A DNA stretch of 64,000 nt from Thermococcus sp. M39. GTDB lineage: Archaea; Methanobacteriota_B; Thermococci; Thermococcales; Thermococcaceae. The stretch spans positions 53,211-117,210 of the forward strand of contig NZ_SNUG01000002.1 of the NCBI RefSeq assembly GCF_012027325.1. The letters are read 5' to 3'. Shown piece after piece: positions 49,458 through 58,273 of the stretch. The notes beneath the pieces are model-generated. The model was not told the DNA's origin. It did not search any database and worked only from the letters and a program-made list of their open reading frames with translations. The translations under genes were made by a program, and so were the position numbers. Position 1 is the first letter of the stretch. Each line of letters opens with the position of its first letter.

Positions 49458-50783
49458 TCATTTCCCAGCAATCTTAACATTCTCAAAGGCAATCCACGGA
49501 GTTATTGTCGTTCCGTGGAAGGGAATTACCTTTTGCTCTTTGCTGATTGCATAAATCTGGTTAATGAGCTCATAAACGTTTCCAGACATCATGAAGACTG
49601 TTGAGCCTTTGATTTCCCCGTTCTCAATTAGGAAAGCGGGATTTGCTACAACTGCAAAGTTTCCATTGTCTGGGTTACTTGAGTGCGCTCCTTGGAAGCC
49701 ATCAACAAGATAGCCGTGGTCAATCTCAGCTATCAAGTCACTTAGGCTTTCTTTTCCTTTCTCAATGACAATGTTGTGGAATCCTATGCCAATCCCACCT
49801 GTTGAGAGGTTCCTCGTCCCGTTTCCAGTGCTTTCTGTTCCATAAACTTTGGCCCAATAGTTATTCCACACGAAGCCTTTGAAGATGCCATTTTCAATGA
49901 GTGTATTCTTTCTCGTTGGAACTCCTTCATCATCGGCTATAACTGGCTTTAAGCTGAGCTCATGGAATGGATCATCGTAAATCGTCAAAAGCTCGCTTGC
50001 AATTTTTTGCTCAACTTTGTTCAGTAATGGCGTCGTTTCTTTAATTACCCTTTCACCGCTGAAGGCTGGGAAGAGCGCATAGCTCAGCAGTGAAGCCATC
50101 GCCCATGGCCCGATTATCACCTTTGCCTCCTCGGTCTTGCTTTTCTCAACGTTGTAGGCCCATTTGACTTTTTGAGCAACATCTTCAACAACTTTCTCAA
50201 CCTCAAGGTTCAAGCCGAGCTTAGCATCAAATTCAAATATACCCGGCGTTACATTGCCGTTTTTCCTCCCAATGAGCTCGAGGTAGAAGTAAGCTCCACC
50301 CCCTTCTTGGAAGACATCTATGCCATGAGAATTTACAATTAAGCTCTCGCTCCACTGAGCACCTCCGCCTCCGCCAGCAACAACAAAGCCTTTGTCTTTC
50401 TCCAAGGCAAGCTTGATGGCTTTAGTTGCTAAGTCCACAAAGTAATCTGGAGAAACCTCCTTAACTTCTTTGCTTATCTTCTTTGGCTCTCTATATTTGC
50501 CAGGCTCCGGAAGTGAAACCCACTTCTCATCTGGAGCGTTGAGCTTAGCCATCTTGTATGCTTCTTCAATTGCCTTCTTGATTTCCTCTTTATCCTCGCT
50601 GTCAATTATGCTTATCCCTATGCGTTTGTCCTTTATGCCCCTAATTACAGTAATTGTTCTCTGTCTCACAGAGGAAGTTGAGACCTCATTAAGCTCAATG
50701 TTAACTCCAACGTCTCTGTTTCTATACACAGCAATCTCAAGCTCGTCAAAAAACTTTTCTCCATAGCAGATGAGCTCTTCCAT
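49458..50783 (-). CDS. tldE: TldE/PmbA family protein (TldD partner)
   Basis: A 441-residue member of the TldD/PmbA family, the non-catalytic partner subunit. The family fold is clear (VSTSSVRQRTITVIRGIKD, GGGGAQWSESLIVNSHG, VIADDEGVPTRKNTLIENG), and the zinc motif HExxxH of TldD is absent. With TldD it forms a protease that degrades unfolded or modified peptides; in bacteria it also matures microcins and CcdA. ATG 50783 follows GGGTGAT, which overlaps the tldD stop codon, so the two proteins are translationally coupled. Confidence 0.93.
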   Translation of the reverse strand: MEELICYGEKFFDELEIAVYRNRDVGVNIELNEVSTSSVRQRTITVIRGIKDKRIGISIIDSEDKEEIKKAIEEAYKMAKLNAPDEKWVSLPEPGKYREPKKISKEVKEVSPDYFVDLATKAIKLALEKDKGFVVAGGGGGAQWSESLIVNSHGIDVFQEGGGAYFYLELIGRKNGNVTPGIFEFDAKLGLNLEVEKVVEDVAQKVKWAYNVEKSKTEEAKVIIGPWAMASLLSYALFPAFSGERVIKETTPLLNKVEQKIASELLTIYDDPFHELSLKPVIADDEGVPTRKNTLIENGIFKGFVWNNYWAKVYGTESTGNGTRNLSTGGIGIGFHNIVIEKGKESLSDLIAEIDHGYLVDGFQGAHSSNPDNGNFAVVANPAFLIENGEIKGSTVFMMSGNVYELINQIYAISKEQKVIPFHGTTITPWIAFENVKIAGK

Positions 50784-50788
50784 TTCAA

Positions 50789-52159
50789 TCACCCGATGAT
50801 TATTCCTCCATCAAATCTCATGTGAGGTCCTCCGGAACTAACAAATGCCGTCTGTCCCTTTCCACAGAAACCTGTCTCAATTCCAAAATCCTTTCCCACA
50901 GCAGTTATCTTCTTTAAAGCTTCAATTGCAATTCCGCTGATGGAAGTGTCTCTTATTGGCTTTGTAATTTCACCGTTCTCAATCATATAGCCCTCTTGCA
51001 CACCAACTTGGAATGCTGAGTTGAGCTGTGCTTGACCTCCTCTAAAGTCAACGACATAATAGCCGAACTTAATGTCCTCAATCATCTCTTCAAAGCTCCA
51101 GTCACCGGACTCAAAAATTGTATTGCGCATTCTGATGATTGGTGGAAAAGTGTAGTCTTGGGCTCTCGCATGTCCGTTTGGCTCAATTCCCCACTTGTGG
51201 GCATATTCCCTATTGACCATAAGTTCCTTCAGAATTCCGTTCTCAATGATGTGAATATCTTTAACGGGAACACCCTCATCATCGTATTTGTCGTTTCCAA
51301 AGCCGCCATCAACAATTCTCTCGCTCATTGTAACGAACTCAGGTGCAATTTGCTTACCCATGAGGTCTTTAAACGGTGAGTTAATTGTAAGATCTGCCTC
51401 AGCCAAGTGCCCTAAAGCCTCGTGGGCAATGATTCCAACTATAATTGGTCCAGCAACAATTGGGAATTCTCCCCTCTTCGGTGCAACACCGTTGAGCTGA
51501 GCGTGGAGCTTCTTTAAAACTCTCTGAGCAACAACTTCATTGGTTTCCTTTGTCTCAAATATCTCCCAGCCATAATCTACCTGCCCTATTGAGTCTCTGC
51601 TTGCAGCTAACTTATCTCCTTCCTTTCCAGTTGTCCAGATGTACTGGACAAGATAGTTGACGTCCCACCTTATCTTTGTTCCTTCGTTTGTAAGGAGAAT
51701 CTTCTCACCGCTTGCATCTTCATAGCGAATCATTGTGGACTTGACAACTTTATCTTCCTTAAGAAGTTTTTCAAGTTCTTTGAGATGGCCAATTTTTTCA
51801 TCAATGTTAACTTCAACTGGCTTAATCTTCATCTTGCTTTTTACAACGTCTTCAACCGGCTTTATCTCAGCAAGCTGAATCTTTTCCCTCTTTGCTTTTG
51901 CTCCAGCCTTTGCTAGCTTGTATGCCTCGTCAATTGCCTTTTCTAAGTTCTCCAAGCGGTTGGTTGAGGAAAAACCCCAAGCTCCATCTGCAAGAACTCT
52001 TATTGCAACTCCTCTTTGAACTCTGTTGGTGAATGTTACAAAAGTTCCATCCTTAAGTTCAAGATTGGTTTTTTTGAGATTCTCATAGCGCAACTCTATG
52101 TATTCTGCTTTCAGATTGTTCATCGCCCATTCAAGGGCTTTTTCAAGAACATCTTGCAT
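50789..52159 (-). CDS. tldD: TldD family zinc metalloprotease
   Basis: A 456-residue catalytic subunit of the TldD/TldE protease. The zinc motif HExxxH is visible in IIAHEALGHLAEADL, and the C-terminal GFCGKGQTAFVSSGGPHMR block is well conserved. It is first in the operon, upstream of tldE. ATG 52159 follows GGGGTGAT; the frame extends to a TTG at 52186 without a better site. The gene is divergent from the cupin gene. Confidence 0.95.
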   Translation of the reverse strand: MQDVLEKALEWAMNNLKAEYIELRYENLKKTNLELKDGTFVTFTNRVQRGVAIRVLADGAWGFSSTNRLENLEKAIDEAYKLAKAGAKAKREKIQLAEIKPVEDVVKSKMKIKPVEVNIDEKIGHLKELEKLLKEDKVVKSTMIRYEDASGEKILLTNEGTKIRWDVNYLVQYIWTTGKEGDKLAASRDSIGQVDYGWEIFETKETNEVVAQRVLKKLHAQLNGVAPKRGEFPIVAGPIIVGIIAHEALGHLAEADLTINSPFKDLMGKQIAPEFVTMSERIVDGGFGNDKYDDEGVPVKDIHIIENGILKELMVNREYAHKWGIEPNGHARAQDYTFPPIIRMRNTIFESGDWSFEEMIEDIKFGYYVVDFRGGQAQLNSAFQVGVQEGYMIENGEITKPIRDTSISGIAIEALKKITAVGKDFGIETGFCGKGQTAFVSSGGPHMRFDGGIIIG

Positions 52160-52301
52160 GTTGATCACCCCAAATTGTTCATCCAAGTAATTTACATTAC
52201 CACCATATAAAAGGATTTTGCGCAGATTTGAACACTTAAATACTCATCTGAAGGAAGTCTTTTTAGAGAAGTAAAATTAAATTACACTAGAGGTGAAGGA
52301 A

Positions 52302-52643
52302 ATGAAAGCCGAAATTAATGAGTTCATTGATAGGGGAACTTATAAGAAAGCTCCATTATTTGAAGGTCAGCTTCCCGAGGGAAGCTATGCTCAAATAGTT
52401 GAAATTAAACCAAAGCAGACTGTTCCAAAGCACTATCATGAGAAGCAGTACGAGCTGTTTTACATAATTAGCGGACAAGCAAAGCTCGGCATTGGAGAAA
52501 AAGAATATGATGCAAAGCCTGGAGATATCTTTTTAGTTAAGCCCAAGACTGTTCATTGGGTTATCAATGAAAATGAAGAGCCATTCAGACTTTTTGTGGT
52601 TAAGTTGAACTACTTTGGAGATGATAGCGTTTGGCTTAAGTGA
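52302..52643 (+). CDS. single-domain cupin protein
   Basis: A 113-residue cupin with the two metal-binding blocks: PKHYHEKQYELFYIISG gives H-x-H and Glu, and KPKTVHWV the late His. Such proteins often act as sugar isomerases, dioxygenases or effector-binding proteins; nothing here fixes the role. ATG 52302 follows GAGGTGA. It is a single gene with a TATA-like AAATACTC stretch upstream. Confidence 0.87.
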   Translation: MKAEINEFIDRGTYKKAPLFEGQLPEGSYAQIVEIKPKQTVPKHYHEKQYELFYIISGQAKLGIGEKEYDAKPGDIFLVKPKTVHWVINENEEPFRLFVVKLNYFGDDSVWLK

Positions 52644-52651
52644 TTTTTCTT

Positions 52652-52743
52652 TTAGCTCCTTTCTGAATTCCATTCCACTTCTAGAACTAAGAAGTTGCAG
52701 TTGAACTCATTGCTCTCGCCAAGAAGCCTTTTGAATGCTCAAT
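52652..52743 (-). pseudogene. short coding remnant in the cupin-permease gap
   Basis: In one minus-strand frame the gap encodes about 28 protein-like residues (FKRLLGESNEFNC, VLEVEWNSERS) ending in a TAA at 52652-52654, with a stop immediately upstream and no start codon. It may be the last fragment of a lost gene. Evidence is weak and chance is possible. Confidence 0.2.
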
Positions 52744-52809
52744 TTAGATTATAGTCGGGAGCAGAATTAATCACCAAAAAGATTTTAACGCTCAAATTGA
52801 GTTCAAACC

Positions 52810-53682
52810 ATGAACATCCCAGAGATGCTATCATTAATTATAGTGGGATTTTTGCTGAAAAGGATGATTAAATCACGAAAACCTTTTTCTGTAATTAGAT
52901 TTCTCGCCAGTGATGTCCTTTTGGCATTTTATGTGTTCTCAAACGTTGCCTCGAAGGATTTGGAATACCTAATGGAGATTAAGGTTGTTTTCATGTACGT
53001 ATTTTTGATAATTGGAGTTTCCCTCGTTGGATCTTATCTTTACGGCTTACGATTAGAGGACAAGAAGTGGAGAGCTGCTTTGATGATTCTCTCAATATAT
53101 CCAAATACTGTCGCCTTAGGATTTCCAATAGCAAGCTTGTTCTTGGAAGATTTGACTCCAGCAATCATTTATGCAAGTACGAATACGCTGATAGTTCTTC
53201 CGATTTCAAGCTTCATAGCTGCTCACTACTCAAGTGGCGGTGCTTCATTGAAGGAAACAGTAAAAAGAGCACTGAGGTTTCCACCCGTAACTGCAAATTT
53301 GCTAGCTTTAGTCCTTGTTATTGGCAGAATAAACCTCCCTTCTCACTTCCTTGATATTCTGCACAAAATCGGATGGTGGAGTATTCCACTGATCTTGGTT
53401 TACTTCGGCTCAACGATAAATTTGAGGAAGTTTGAGATAAGAAAACTCTTGGAGGTTGCAGCTTTTAGAATAGTTCTGCCTTTTGTCTTTGTGTTCCTAA
53501 CACTTAATGCTCCAAAGGAAATATTTTGGGCAGTACTTGTTGAAGCCTCAATGCCCCCAGCCATTGTTGCCAATGTCATCTTAGCCCAGTACAAACTCAA
53601 GGAAGAAGAGAGTATTGGAGTTACAATAGTCCTTACACTCTTGGTAATTTTGCTGTTTGTAATATTACGTGTTCTTTTGTAG
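52810..53682 (+). CDS. AEC family transporter (auxin-efflux-carrier-like permease)
   Basis: A 290-residue protein with about ten hydrophobic helices. The two-half layout with broken helices and phrases such as SIYPNTVALGFPIASLF and EASMPPAIVANVILAQY are typical of the AEC/BART family that exports organic anions or malate-like compounds. ATG 52810 has no clear ribosome site, and the transcript is probably leaderless. Its 3' end is 24 bases from the convergent HAD gene. Confidence 0.88.
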   Translation: MNIPEMLSLIIVGFLLKRMIKSRKPFSVIRFLASDVLLAFYVFSNVASKDLEYLMEIKVVFMYVFLIIGVSLVGSYLYGLRLEDKKWRAALMILSIYPNTVALGFPIASLFLEDLTPAIIYASTNTLIVLPISSFIAAHYSSGGASLKETVKRALRFPPVTANLLALVLVIGRINLPSHFLDILHKIGWWSIPLILVYFGSTINLRKFEIRKLLEVAAFRIVLPFVFVFLTLNAPKEIFWAVLVEASMPPAIVANVILAQYKLKEEESIGVTIVLTLLVILLFVILRVLL

Positions 53683-53706
53683 CCTCTTTTGAAAAGATTA
53701 CTTCCC

Positions 53707-54381
53707 TTAATGCCTTTGTTCATTCATTAACGTTTTGACTAAACCCACGAGCTCATTGAAGTTCCTAACATGGTAGTCAGCTTCCTCTACAAAATTGTCA
53801 AATCTCAAAACTTGAACTGCTTTAATTCCAGCTCTATGTGCAGCTTTTACATCCAGCTCACTGTCTCCAACAACGAGGGCCTCATTGGGGGAGATATTCA
53901 GAGCTTTGAGGGATTTCTGAATCAAGTAAGGATTTGGCTTTACACCATCAAGATAAGAATAATCCTTACCAAAAACAGCGTCAAAGTGTTTCCTCAAATC
54001 AAAAAGCCTCAGCACAAATTCTGTGCATTCTTGTGATGCGTTGCTTACAGCGGCAAGCTTCAATCCCATTGTTTTTAGCTCGGGAAGAGTTTGAAGAACA
54101 TCTGGAAAGACCTTAATTTTGCCCTCTTTTGCTAATGCTTTCCGATATTCAAGATTTACAGTATCAACAAGCTTCCAGAATTCCACATGGTTTATGCCAA
54201 GAGTTTCAACATAACTTCTGGGGAGAATCCCCTTAACCATCTTTCTATAAGTGAGAAAATCTAGGTTTATACCACGCTCTTGAAGTGCTGGCTTGAGGTA
54301 TCTACTAAACCAGGCTTCAGTGTTGTAACTTTCGTAATACACCAATGTTTCATCAACATCGAAAATTAATGCCCTAATCAA
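53707..54381 (-). CDS. HAD superfamily phosphatase
   Basis: A 224-residue HAD hydrolase: nucleophile motif IFDVDETLVYY, motif II VSNAS, Lys in DGVKPNPYL and motif IV VGDSELDVKAA. It has a helical cap in residues 15-85 and resembles phosphoglycolate or other small sugar-phosphate phosphatases. Start TTG 54381 is favoured by GAGGTG at 54393-54388; an ATG at 54414 is in frame but lies inside a C/D box guide RNA that overlaps this leader. Confidence 0.87.
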   Translation of the reverse strand: MIRALIFDVDETLVYYESYNTEAWFSRYLKPALQERGINLDFLTYRKMVKGILPRSYVETLGINHVEFWKLVDTVNLEYRKALAKEGKIKVFPDVLQTLPELKTMGLKLAAVSNASQECTEFVLRLFDLRKHFDAVFGKDYSYLDGVKPNPYLIQKSLKALNISPNEALVVGDSELDVKAAHRAGIKAVQVLRFDNFVEEADYHVRNFNELVGLVKTLMNEQRH

Positions 54382-54388
54382 TTTGCAC

Positions 54389-54444
54389 ACCTCAGACAAG
54401 ACCGATATCATCACTATTCAGCCGGTTGATCCGTCATCATTGGT
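54389..54444 (-). ncRNA. C/D box guide sRNA (2'-O-methylation)
   Basis: On the minus strand the order is perfect: C box ATGATGA (54440-54434), a 12-nt guide, D' box CTGA (54421-54418), spacer ATA, C' box GTGATGA (54414-54408), a 12-nt guide, D box CTGA (54395-54392). ACC and GGT outside the boxes can form the terminal stem. The D' guide is complementary to CCGGTTGATCC, which is the conserved 5' end of archaeal 16S rRNA; the fifth-base rule then predicts methylation at the first U of GGUUGAU. The D guide is complementary to ACAAGACCGATA, target unproven (perhaps 23S). The D box overlaps the ribosome site of the HAD gene. Confidence 0.87.
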
Positions 54445-54480
54445 CAAGAAGAATTAAAAGAAGGAAGTTAAAAACTTTAT

Positions 54481-55212
54481 TCAGAAGAGGTCTTCAAGCT
54501 TGACGTCAATCTTATCTGGTATGAATGGCAACACGTGTCTTGTTGTCTTTGGTGAGAAAACTTCTCCTTTCTTTACAAGCTCCATAACTTCTTCTTTGCT
54601 TGGTGCTTTTCTTATGAAGACATAGTCAATTTCCCCTTTGCTCATGTCTTCTTTTGCATCCTCTTTGAGACCATAGTAGATAAGCTCAATCTCTCCTTCA
54701 ACGCTCATCTCATCAAGAACTTTGCTTACAAGCTTCTGCTCTTTTAATCCACCGGGAATCTTGAAGGCTTTATCTCTGCCAACTAAAGCGAAGGCAATCT
54801 CTCCTTTTTCTGCCAGCTCTTCAGCATCTTCGCACTCTTCAACTGTAAGCCCCTCTTTCTTTAATCTTTCGAGAACTTTCTCCAAGTCGCCTTTGAAAGC
54901 TGGATACCAAGTATAAACCTTTACATCATTGCTGAAATAGTCCAAAATCACTGATGGCGCTCTTTTAGCTCCAAGCTTCATAAGACCAGCCCATCTGTGA
55001 TGACCATCTACAATCAGATACATATCCTCACCGGGAACTTTAGCTAAAAGCATCGGCTTCCAGAAAATACCTGAACCAGTAACACTCTCAATAAATGCCT
55101 CAAGCTCCTTTTGAACAAGTTGTTCATGAGGTTTCATTTTTTCCAGCTCAATAAAAACATATTCAACCTTTTTAACTGGAATATCGTACTTTGGAACCTT
55201 TTCAACTCCCAT
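54481..55212 (-). CDS. serK: ADP-dependent free serine kinase (ParB-like fold)
   Basis: A 243-residue protein. The ParB-like core has FIELEKMKPHEQL near the N-terminus and YLIVDGHHRWAGL with the HHR motif, and the whole length is close to the Thermococcus serine kinase that phosphorylates free L-serine to O-phosphoserine using ADP. That enzyme feeds cysteine synthesis. The alternative label, ParB/Srx nuclease, is less likely because no partitioning gene is near. ATG 55212 is six bases after GGGAGGT; an earlier ATG overlaps that site. Confidence 0.86.
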   Translation of the reverse strand: MGVEKVPKYDIPVKKVEYVFIELEKMKPHEQLVQKELEAFIESVTGSGIFWKPMLLAKVPGEDMYLIVDGHHRWAGLMKLGAKRAPSVILDYFSNDVKVYTWYPAFKGDLEKVLERLKKEGLTVEECEDAEELAEKGEIAFALVGRDKAFKIPGGLKEQKLVSKVLDEMSVEGEIELIYYGLKEDAKEDMSKGEIDYVFIRKAPSKEEVMELVKKGEVFSPKTTRHVLPFIPDKIDVKLEDLF

Positions 55213-55277
55213 GAACATACCTCCCAAAAGCTTTACACTATTGTGAAACATTTTATGGAATAAAAAGCTTTTCCTAC

Positions 55278-55299
55278 AAACTTTGCAAAGGCAAAGTTT
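55278..55299. repeat. perfect hairpin in the serK upstream region
   Basis: AAACTTTGC (55278-55286) and its complement GCAAAGTTT (55291-55299) flank a 4-base loop. It lies between the end of the KaiC-like gene (55359) and the serK start, and could serve as a terminator-like hairpin or operator. Its role is not shown. Confidence 0.45.
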
Positions 55300-55358
55300 C
55301 TTTATCCTTTTCTAAGTGCTTTTTATTGAGAGATTTACCTCAATTGTAGGAGAAAAAT

Positions 55359-56105
55359 TCAGAAGATATCAATGCTCTCCCTTTCTGCAATTTTCATTGT
55401 GTAGCATTTTACTTTAAAGCCAGGAATTGAAGACTTGAGTATTAAGATACTTTCTTCGAATCCTTCAGGAGTTATATGTGATGTAAATTCTATAACCTGA
55501 TCATTAATGCTGTAAAGCCAAGCATTGATAATATCGGGAACCGCTCCCCTGTTCAAAAGTGAAATTGTAATTATGTTTAATTCTTTAAGTTCTCCCTTCT
55601 CAAAACTTGCTAATGAGGCTTTGATGGCCTTATTCATGAAATCTTCTCCAAACTCATGATATAGTCCTTCCAAAGTGGCTACAATGACAACAATCAGCTT
55701 ATTCTTGGGTACCTTAGAAGCAACCTCCCTGTACAATCTTATCAACTTCGGAAGCGCTGTTTCATCGTGCCAATCATTTATCTGATAAACATATGGCTCA
55801 GCTTGTGGAATCTCGTATCTTGATCCAAAAAGATCAATTACGTAGAGATTCCCCTTTTTCCCCTCCTGTTCAATATCTATGCCAAGATACTTTGCCCTCA
55901 ACTTAAGTTTTGAAAGTGGTAAGGTAGTGCTGAGTATTATGCCAACTGCACCATAGTTTATTAGATTCTTAAATATCTTCAATCCAAGTATCCATCCTAA
56001 AGACCTCTTATCATATGATATCAGCAAAGTCCCCCTGTTAATTAGCCCTCCTCTCAAAGCTTCATCTATCTCACGTAACCCTGTCTTAATTATTCCTCGA
56101 ATCAT
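55359..56105 (-). CDS. KaiC/RadA-like protein without Walker A
   Basis: A 248-residue protein that begins like archaeal KaiC/RadA-family ATPases (KTGLREIDEALRGGLINRGTLL), but the P-loop expected after this is SYDKRSLGWILG, which has no GKT/GKS. A hydrophobic strand IVVIVATLEG in the middle takes the Walker B place without clear acidic residues. Nucleotide hydrolysis is therefore unlikely. It is the first gene on the 55.3-59.7 kb accessory stretch read from the left, AT-rich, with an AT-rich gap of 298 bases upstream. Function unknown; a regulatory or scaffold role is a guess. Confidence 0.72.
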   Translation of the reverse strand: MIRGIIKTGLREIDEALRGGLINRGTLLISYDKRSLGWILGLKIFKNLINYGAVGIILSTTLPLSKLKLRAKYLGIDIEQEGKKGNLYVIDLFGSRYEIPQAEPYVYQINDWHDETALPKLIRLYREVASKVPKNKLIVVIVATLEGLYHEFGEDFMNKAIKASLASFEKGELKELNIITISLLNRGAVPDIINAWLYSINDQVIEFTSHITPEGFEESILILKSSIPGFKVKCYTMKIAERESIDIF

Positions 56106-56403
56106 TTAAAATCCCCTATTATTTGTTATTACTTTAATCAAAAAAACTTATCGATTTAAAAATTTAAAAACTTGTAACAATTTTAAAAAAGTCAAAAAAT
56201 AATAAATTTTGGTCAGGTATTAAACACACTGGAAAAGATTTTGGCTAATAATTTTTAATATTCAAAAAACAACACTGTTTGAGGTTAGAAATGCTATATA
56301 CTGCCCAAAGAGCAATGTCTCATAAGAGGGATAATTAAACAACTAGCTAAGTTTCATACAAATTTGGATAAAGAAAGAAAATTCCTGCTAACTCGCGTAT
56401 ACC
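56106..56403. other. AT-rich gap without a gene
   Basis: About 300 bases of very AT-rich sequence between the KaiC-like gene and the DUF257 gene. No ORF with a ribosome site was found. The part next to 56105 must hold the promoter of the KaiC-like gene. Confidence 0.5.
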
Positions 56404-57036
56404 TCACATACTCACTTCTACTCCATCAATTTCATCGTTCACTGACTTCACAACTTTTAGGGAAAAACTCCTCCCGTGCTTAGTTACCCTAACTACTGTA
56501 CTCGCAAGCTCCTCAAGCAATGATGAAACATGTGGCATCTTCTTCAACAAGTCTGTGTTGATGAAATAAAACGCAATCCTCCTATCATCCTCAATAAAAG
56601 AGGAAATCGAATTCACGAGTTCAAACACTTCCCTTTCAGATTCAACTAATAGGAAAAGCTTCTCAAAGCCCAAAACAGGGTTTATTACCCGCTCCCTCGG
56701 CAATGAGTCTAAGAGTGCTCTGTACTCGCTCTCTCGAATTACTGGTTCTTTAATGCGAAGATGACCAACAACCTGTCCAACATTTAACCTACCACCAAGC
56801 TTTATGACTTTAACATCATTTAAAATACTCGTATCAAGTCCAGCTAACTTTAGGTGAACCCTATACACGTAGAGAGTGTCCAAAATATCATCTACGAGCA
56901 CATCATAGCCTTTCCCTTTAGCCCACTTTATCAAGTAATAAACCCATAACGCTGGACTAGTGTATGAATCATGCTCTATTAAAACAGTCTCCCCAAACTT
57001 AAGACTATTCCAAATTTCACCAACATCCCCCTTCAT
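56404..57036 (-). CDS. DUF257 family protein
   Basis: A 210-residue protein of the Thermococcales family DUF257. The start (GDVGEIWNSLKFGETVLIEHDSYTSPALW, in part) shows the usual pattern of a strand, an acidic turn and an SxxS loop where related RecA-fold proteins have a P-loop. It thus looks like a degenerate RecA/KaiC relative of the neighbouring gene. GGAGGG lies seven bases before ATG 57036. Function unknown. Confidence 0.8.
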   Translation of the reverse strand: MKGDVGEIWNSLKFGETVLIEHDSYTSPALWVYYLIKWAKGKGYDVLVDDILDTLYVYRVHLKLAGLDTSILNDVKVIKLGGRLNVGQVVGHLRIKEPVIRESEYRALLDSLPRERVINPVLGFEKLFLLVESEREVFELVNSISSFIEDDRRIAFYFINTDLLKKMPHVSSLLEELASTVVRVTKHGRSFSLKVVKSVNDEIDGVEVSM

Positions 57037-57047
57037 GTAGAACCCTC

Positions 57048-57350
57048 CTATGATATCTCCGCAAAGTCCCTAAAATACTTTACGTATGTAATTCTTACTC
57101 CAAAACTATGAGAACATTTCACCCCCATATTTTGTAAAACCTTCCAAACTCCCCCAATTTTCCAAAAGAATTTTACTAAGAAATCCACGACAACCATATA
57201 CCACTTTAGAGCTCTTACTTCGTGCAGTAAGATAATAAAGAGAAGAACAACAAAATTACATTCAAAGACTCTAATGGAGACACATTTGAGATTCCAAAAA
57301 ATCATAATAGCCCTTGAGAACATTGGAGCCATTGATGAATTTAGTGACAA
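57048..57350 (-). pseudogene. doubtful ORF or gene remnant before DUF257
   Basis: The frame encodes 100 residues rich in Phe, Val, Trp and Cys, beginning at a TTG without a ribosome site. The last 60 residues (VVVDFLVKFFWKIGG, VKYFRDFAEIS) read like protein and the stop lies just before the ribosome site of the DUF257 gene. The first part does not. Two other frames also contain short protein-like pieces. I treat the 342-base gap (57037-57378) as possible gene debris. Confidence 0.3.
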
Positions 57351-57378
57351 AAATTAGATAGAGCGAGTAAGAAAGAGC

Positions 57379-58248
57379 TTACCTTATGATTATCCTCTTC
57401 CAACCTTGGCGTATAATAATCTCCTGTCTGCGTCCGCTGCGCTTTATCTGAGCTGGTATCACAATTGTCGTCGCCCCAAGAGCCTTGAGCTGATTAACAA
57501 AGAATTCAAGTCCCACATCTTTTCCAATGTCAAAAATAACTGCAATAACACTACTGAAATACATTTTATCTGTTGTAACTTCACCAACAAGATTTTTCAA
57601 CTTCTGCTTCCCATCAGCTACTTTGACCTCAATAGCTATCTCATCCTTAACAAGGATATCTACCTTTCCATGCTCAAAAGGATACTCAAGCTTAACAACA
57701 CTCTTGCCAAGCTTGGCTGAAAGCCAAGAAGCCAACTGATTCCTTAGCTCTTTCTCATCTCTCACTATGCCCATCGGCTCAAACTCAGTTATTGTTTCAA
57801 TTATTTTGGAGGATTCATTCTCGAATTCTTCTTCAAACTCGTCAGCCTCATAAATATCCTCTAAGATTTCTTGTTCACTCCTCTTACGCTGTTTTTCCTC
57901 AAACAGTTTCTGCCTAAACTTCTCAAGCTCTTGAACAACATCAGAATACCTCACCTTATATCTTCGAGCCAAATCGACTACTTCCTGAAAGCTCAAGTTA
58001 GAAGCAAGCTTGGCAACAATCTCTCCTTTTGTCCTAAGCCTCCATCGTTCACCAGTGACAAAATCCTCCTCATACAATGATATCCCCTTAGAATTGGCAA
58101 TCCTTTCCAGCTGCTTGACTGTAAATCTTGAAAGAATCTCACGCTTAGCCTCACCAACTTTTTTACGCCACTTAACCTCCTTAGCAGCTCTATCAGCAGC
58201 TTTCTTTGCGACTTCCCCAACCTTCTTAAGAGCATCAAGGAACCCCAT
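57379..58248 (-). CDS. PD-(D/E)XK nuclease-like protein
   Basis: A protein of 289 residues. The N-terminal half is helical and highly charged (KKVGEVAKKAADRAAKEVKW, then KLFEEKQRKRSEQEI) and probably binds nucleic acid. The C-terminal half has a restriction-endonuclease-like core: GKVDILVKDEIAIEVKVAD gives the D...E-x-K set of the PD-(D/E)XK fold, followed by strand-helix elements (FSSVIAVIFDIGKDVG). GGAGGG precedes the start. It is the third gene of a likely operon with the zinc-finger and 46-residue protein genes. Phage, plasmid and defence roles are all possible. Confidence 0.7.
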   Translation of the reverse strand: MGFLDALKKVGEVAKKAADRAAKEVKWRKKVGEAKREILSRFTVKQLERIANSKGISLYEEDFVTGERWRLRTKGEIVAKLASNLSFQEVVDLARRYKVRYSDVVQELEKFRQKLFEEKQRKRSEQEILEDIYEADEFEEEFENESSKIIETITEFEPMGIVRDEKELRNQLASWLSAKLGKSVVKLEYPFEHGKVDILVKDEIAIEVKVADGKQKLKNLVGEVTTDKMYFSSVIAVIFDIGKDVGLEFFVNQLKALGATTIVIPAQIKRSGRRQEIIIRQGWKRIIIR

Positions 58249-58273
58249 CACAAAACCCTCCTAAAAATTAAAT

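Noticed and set aside
54481..55212. Plasmid partition ParB protein
   Set aside because: The ParB-like fold is present, but length and motifs fit the Thermococcales free serine kinase and no parA gene is near.
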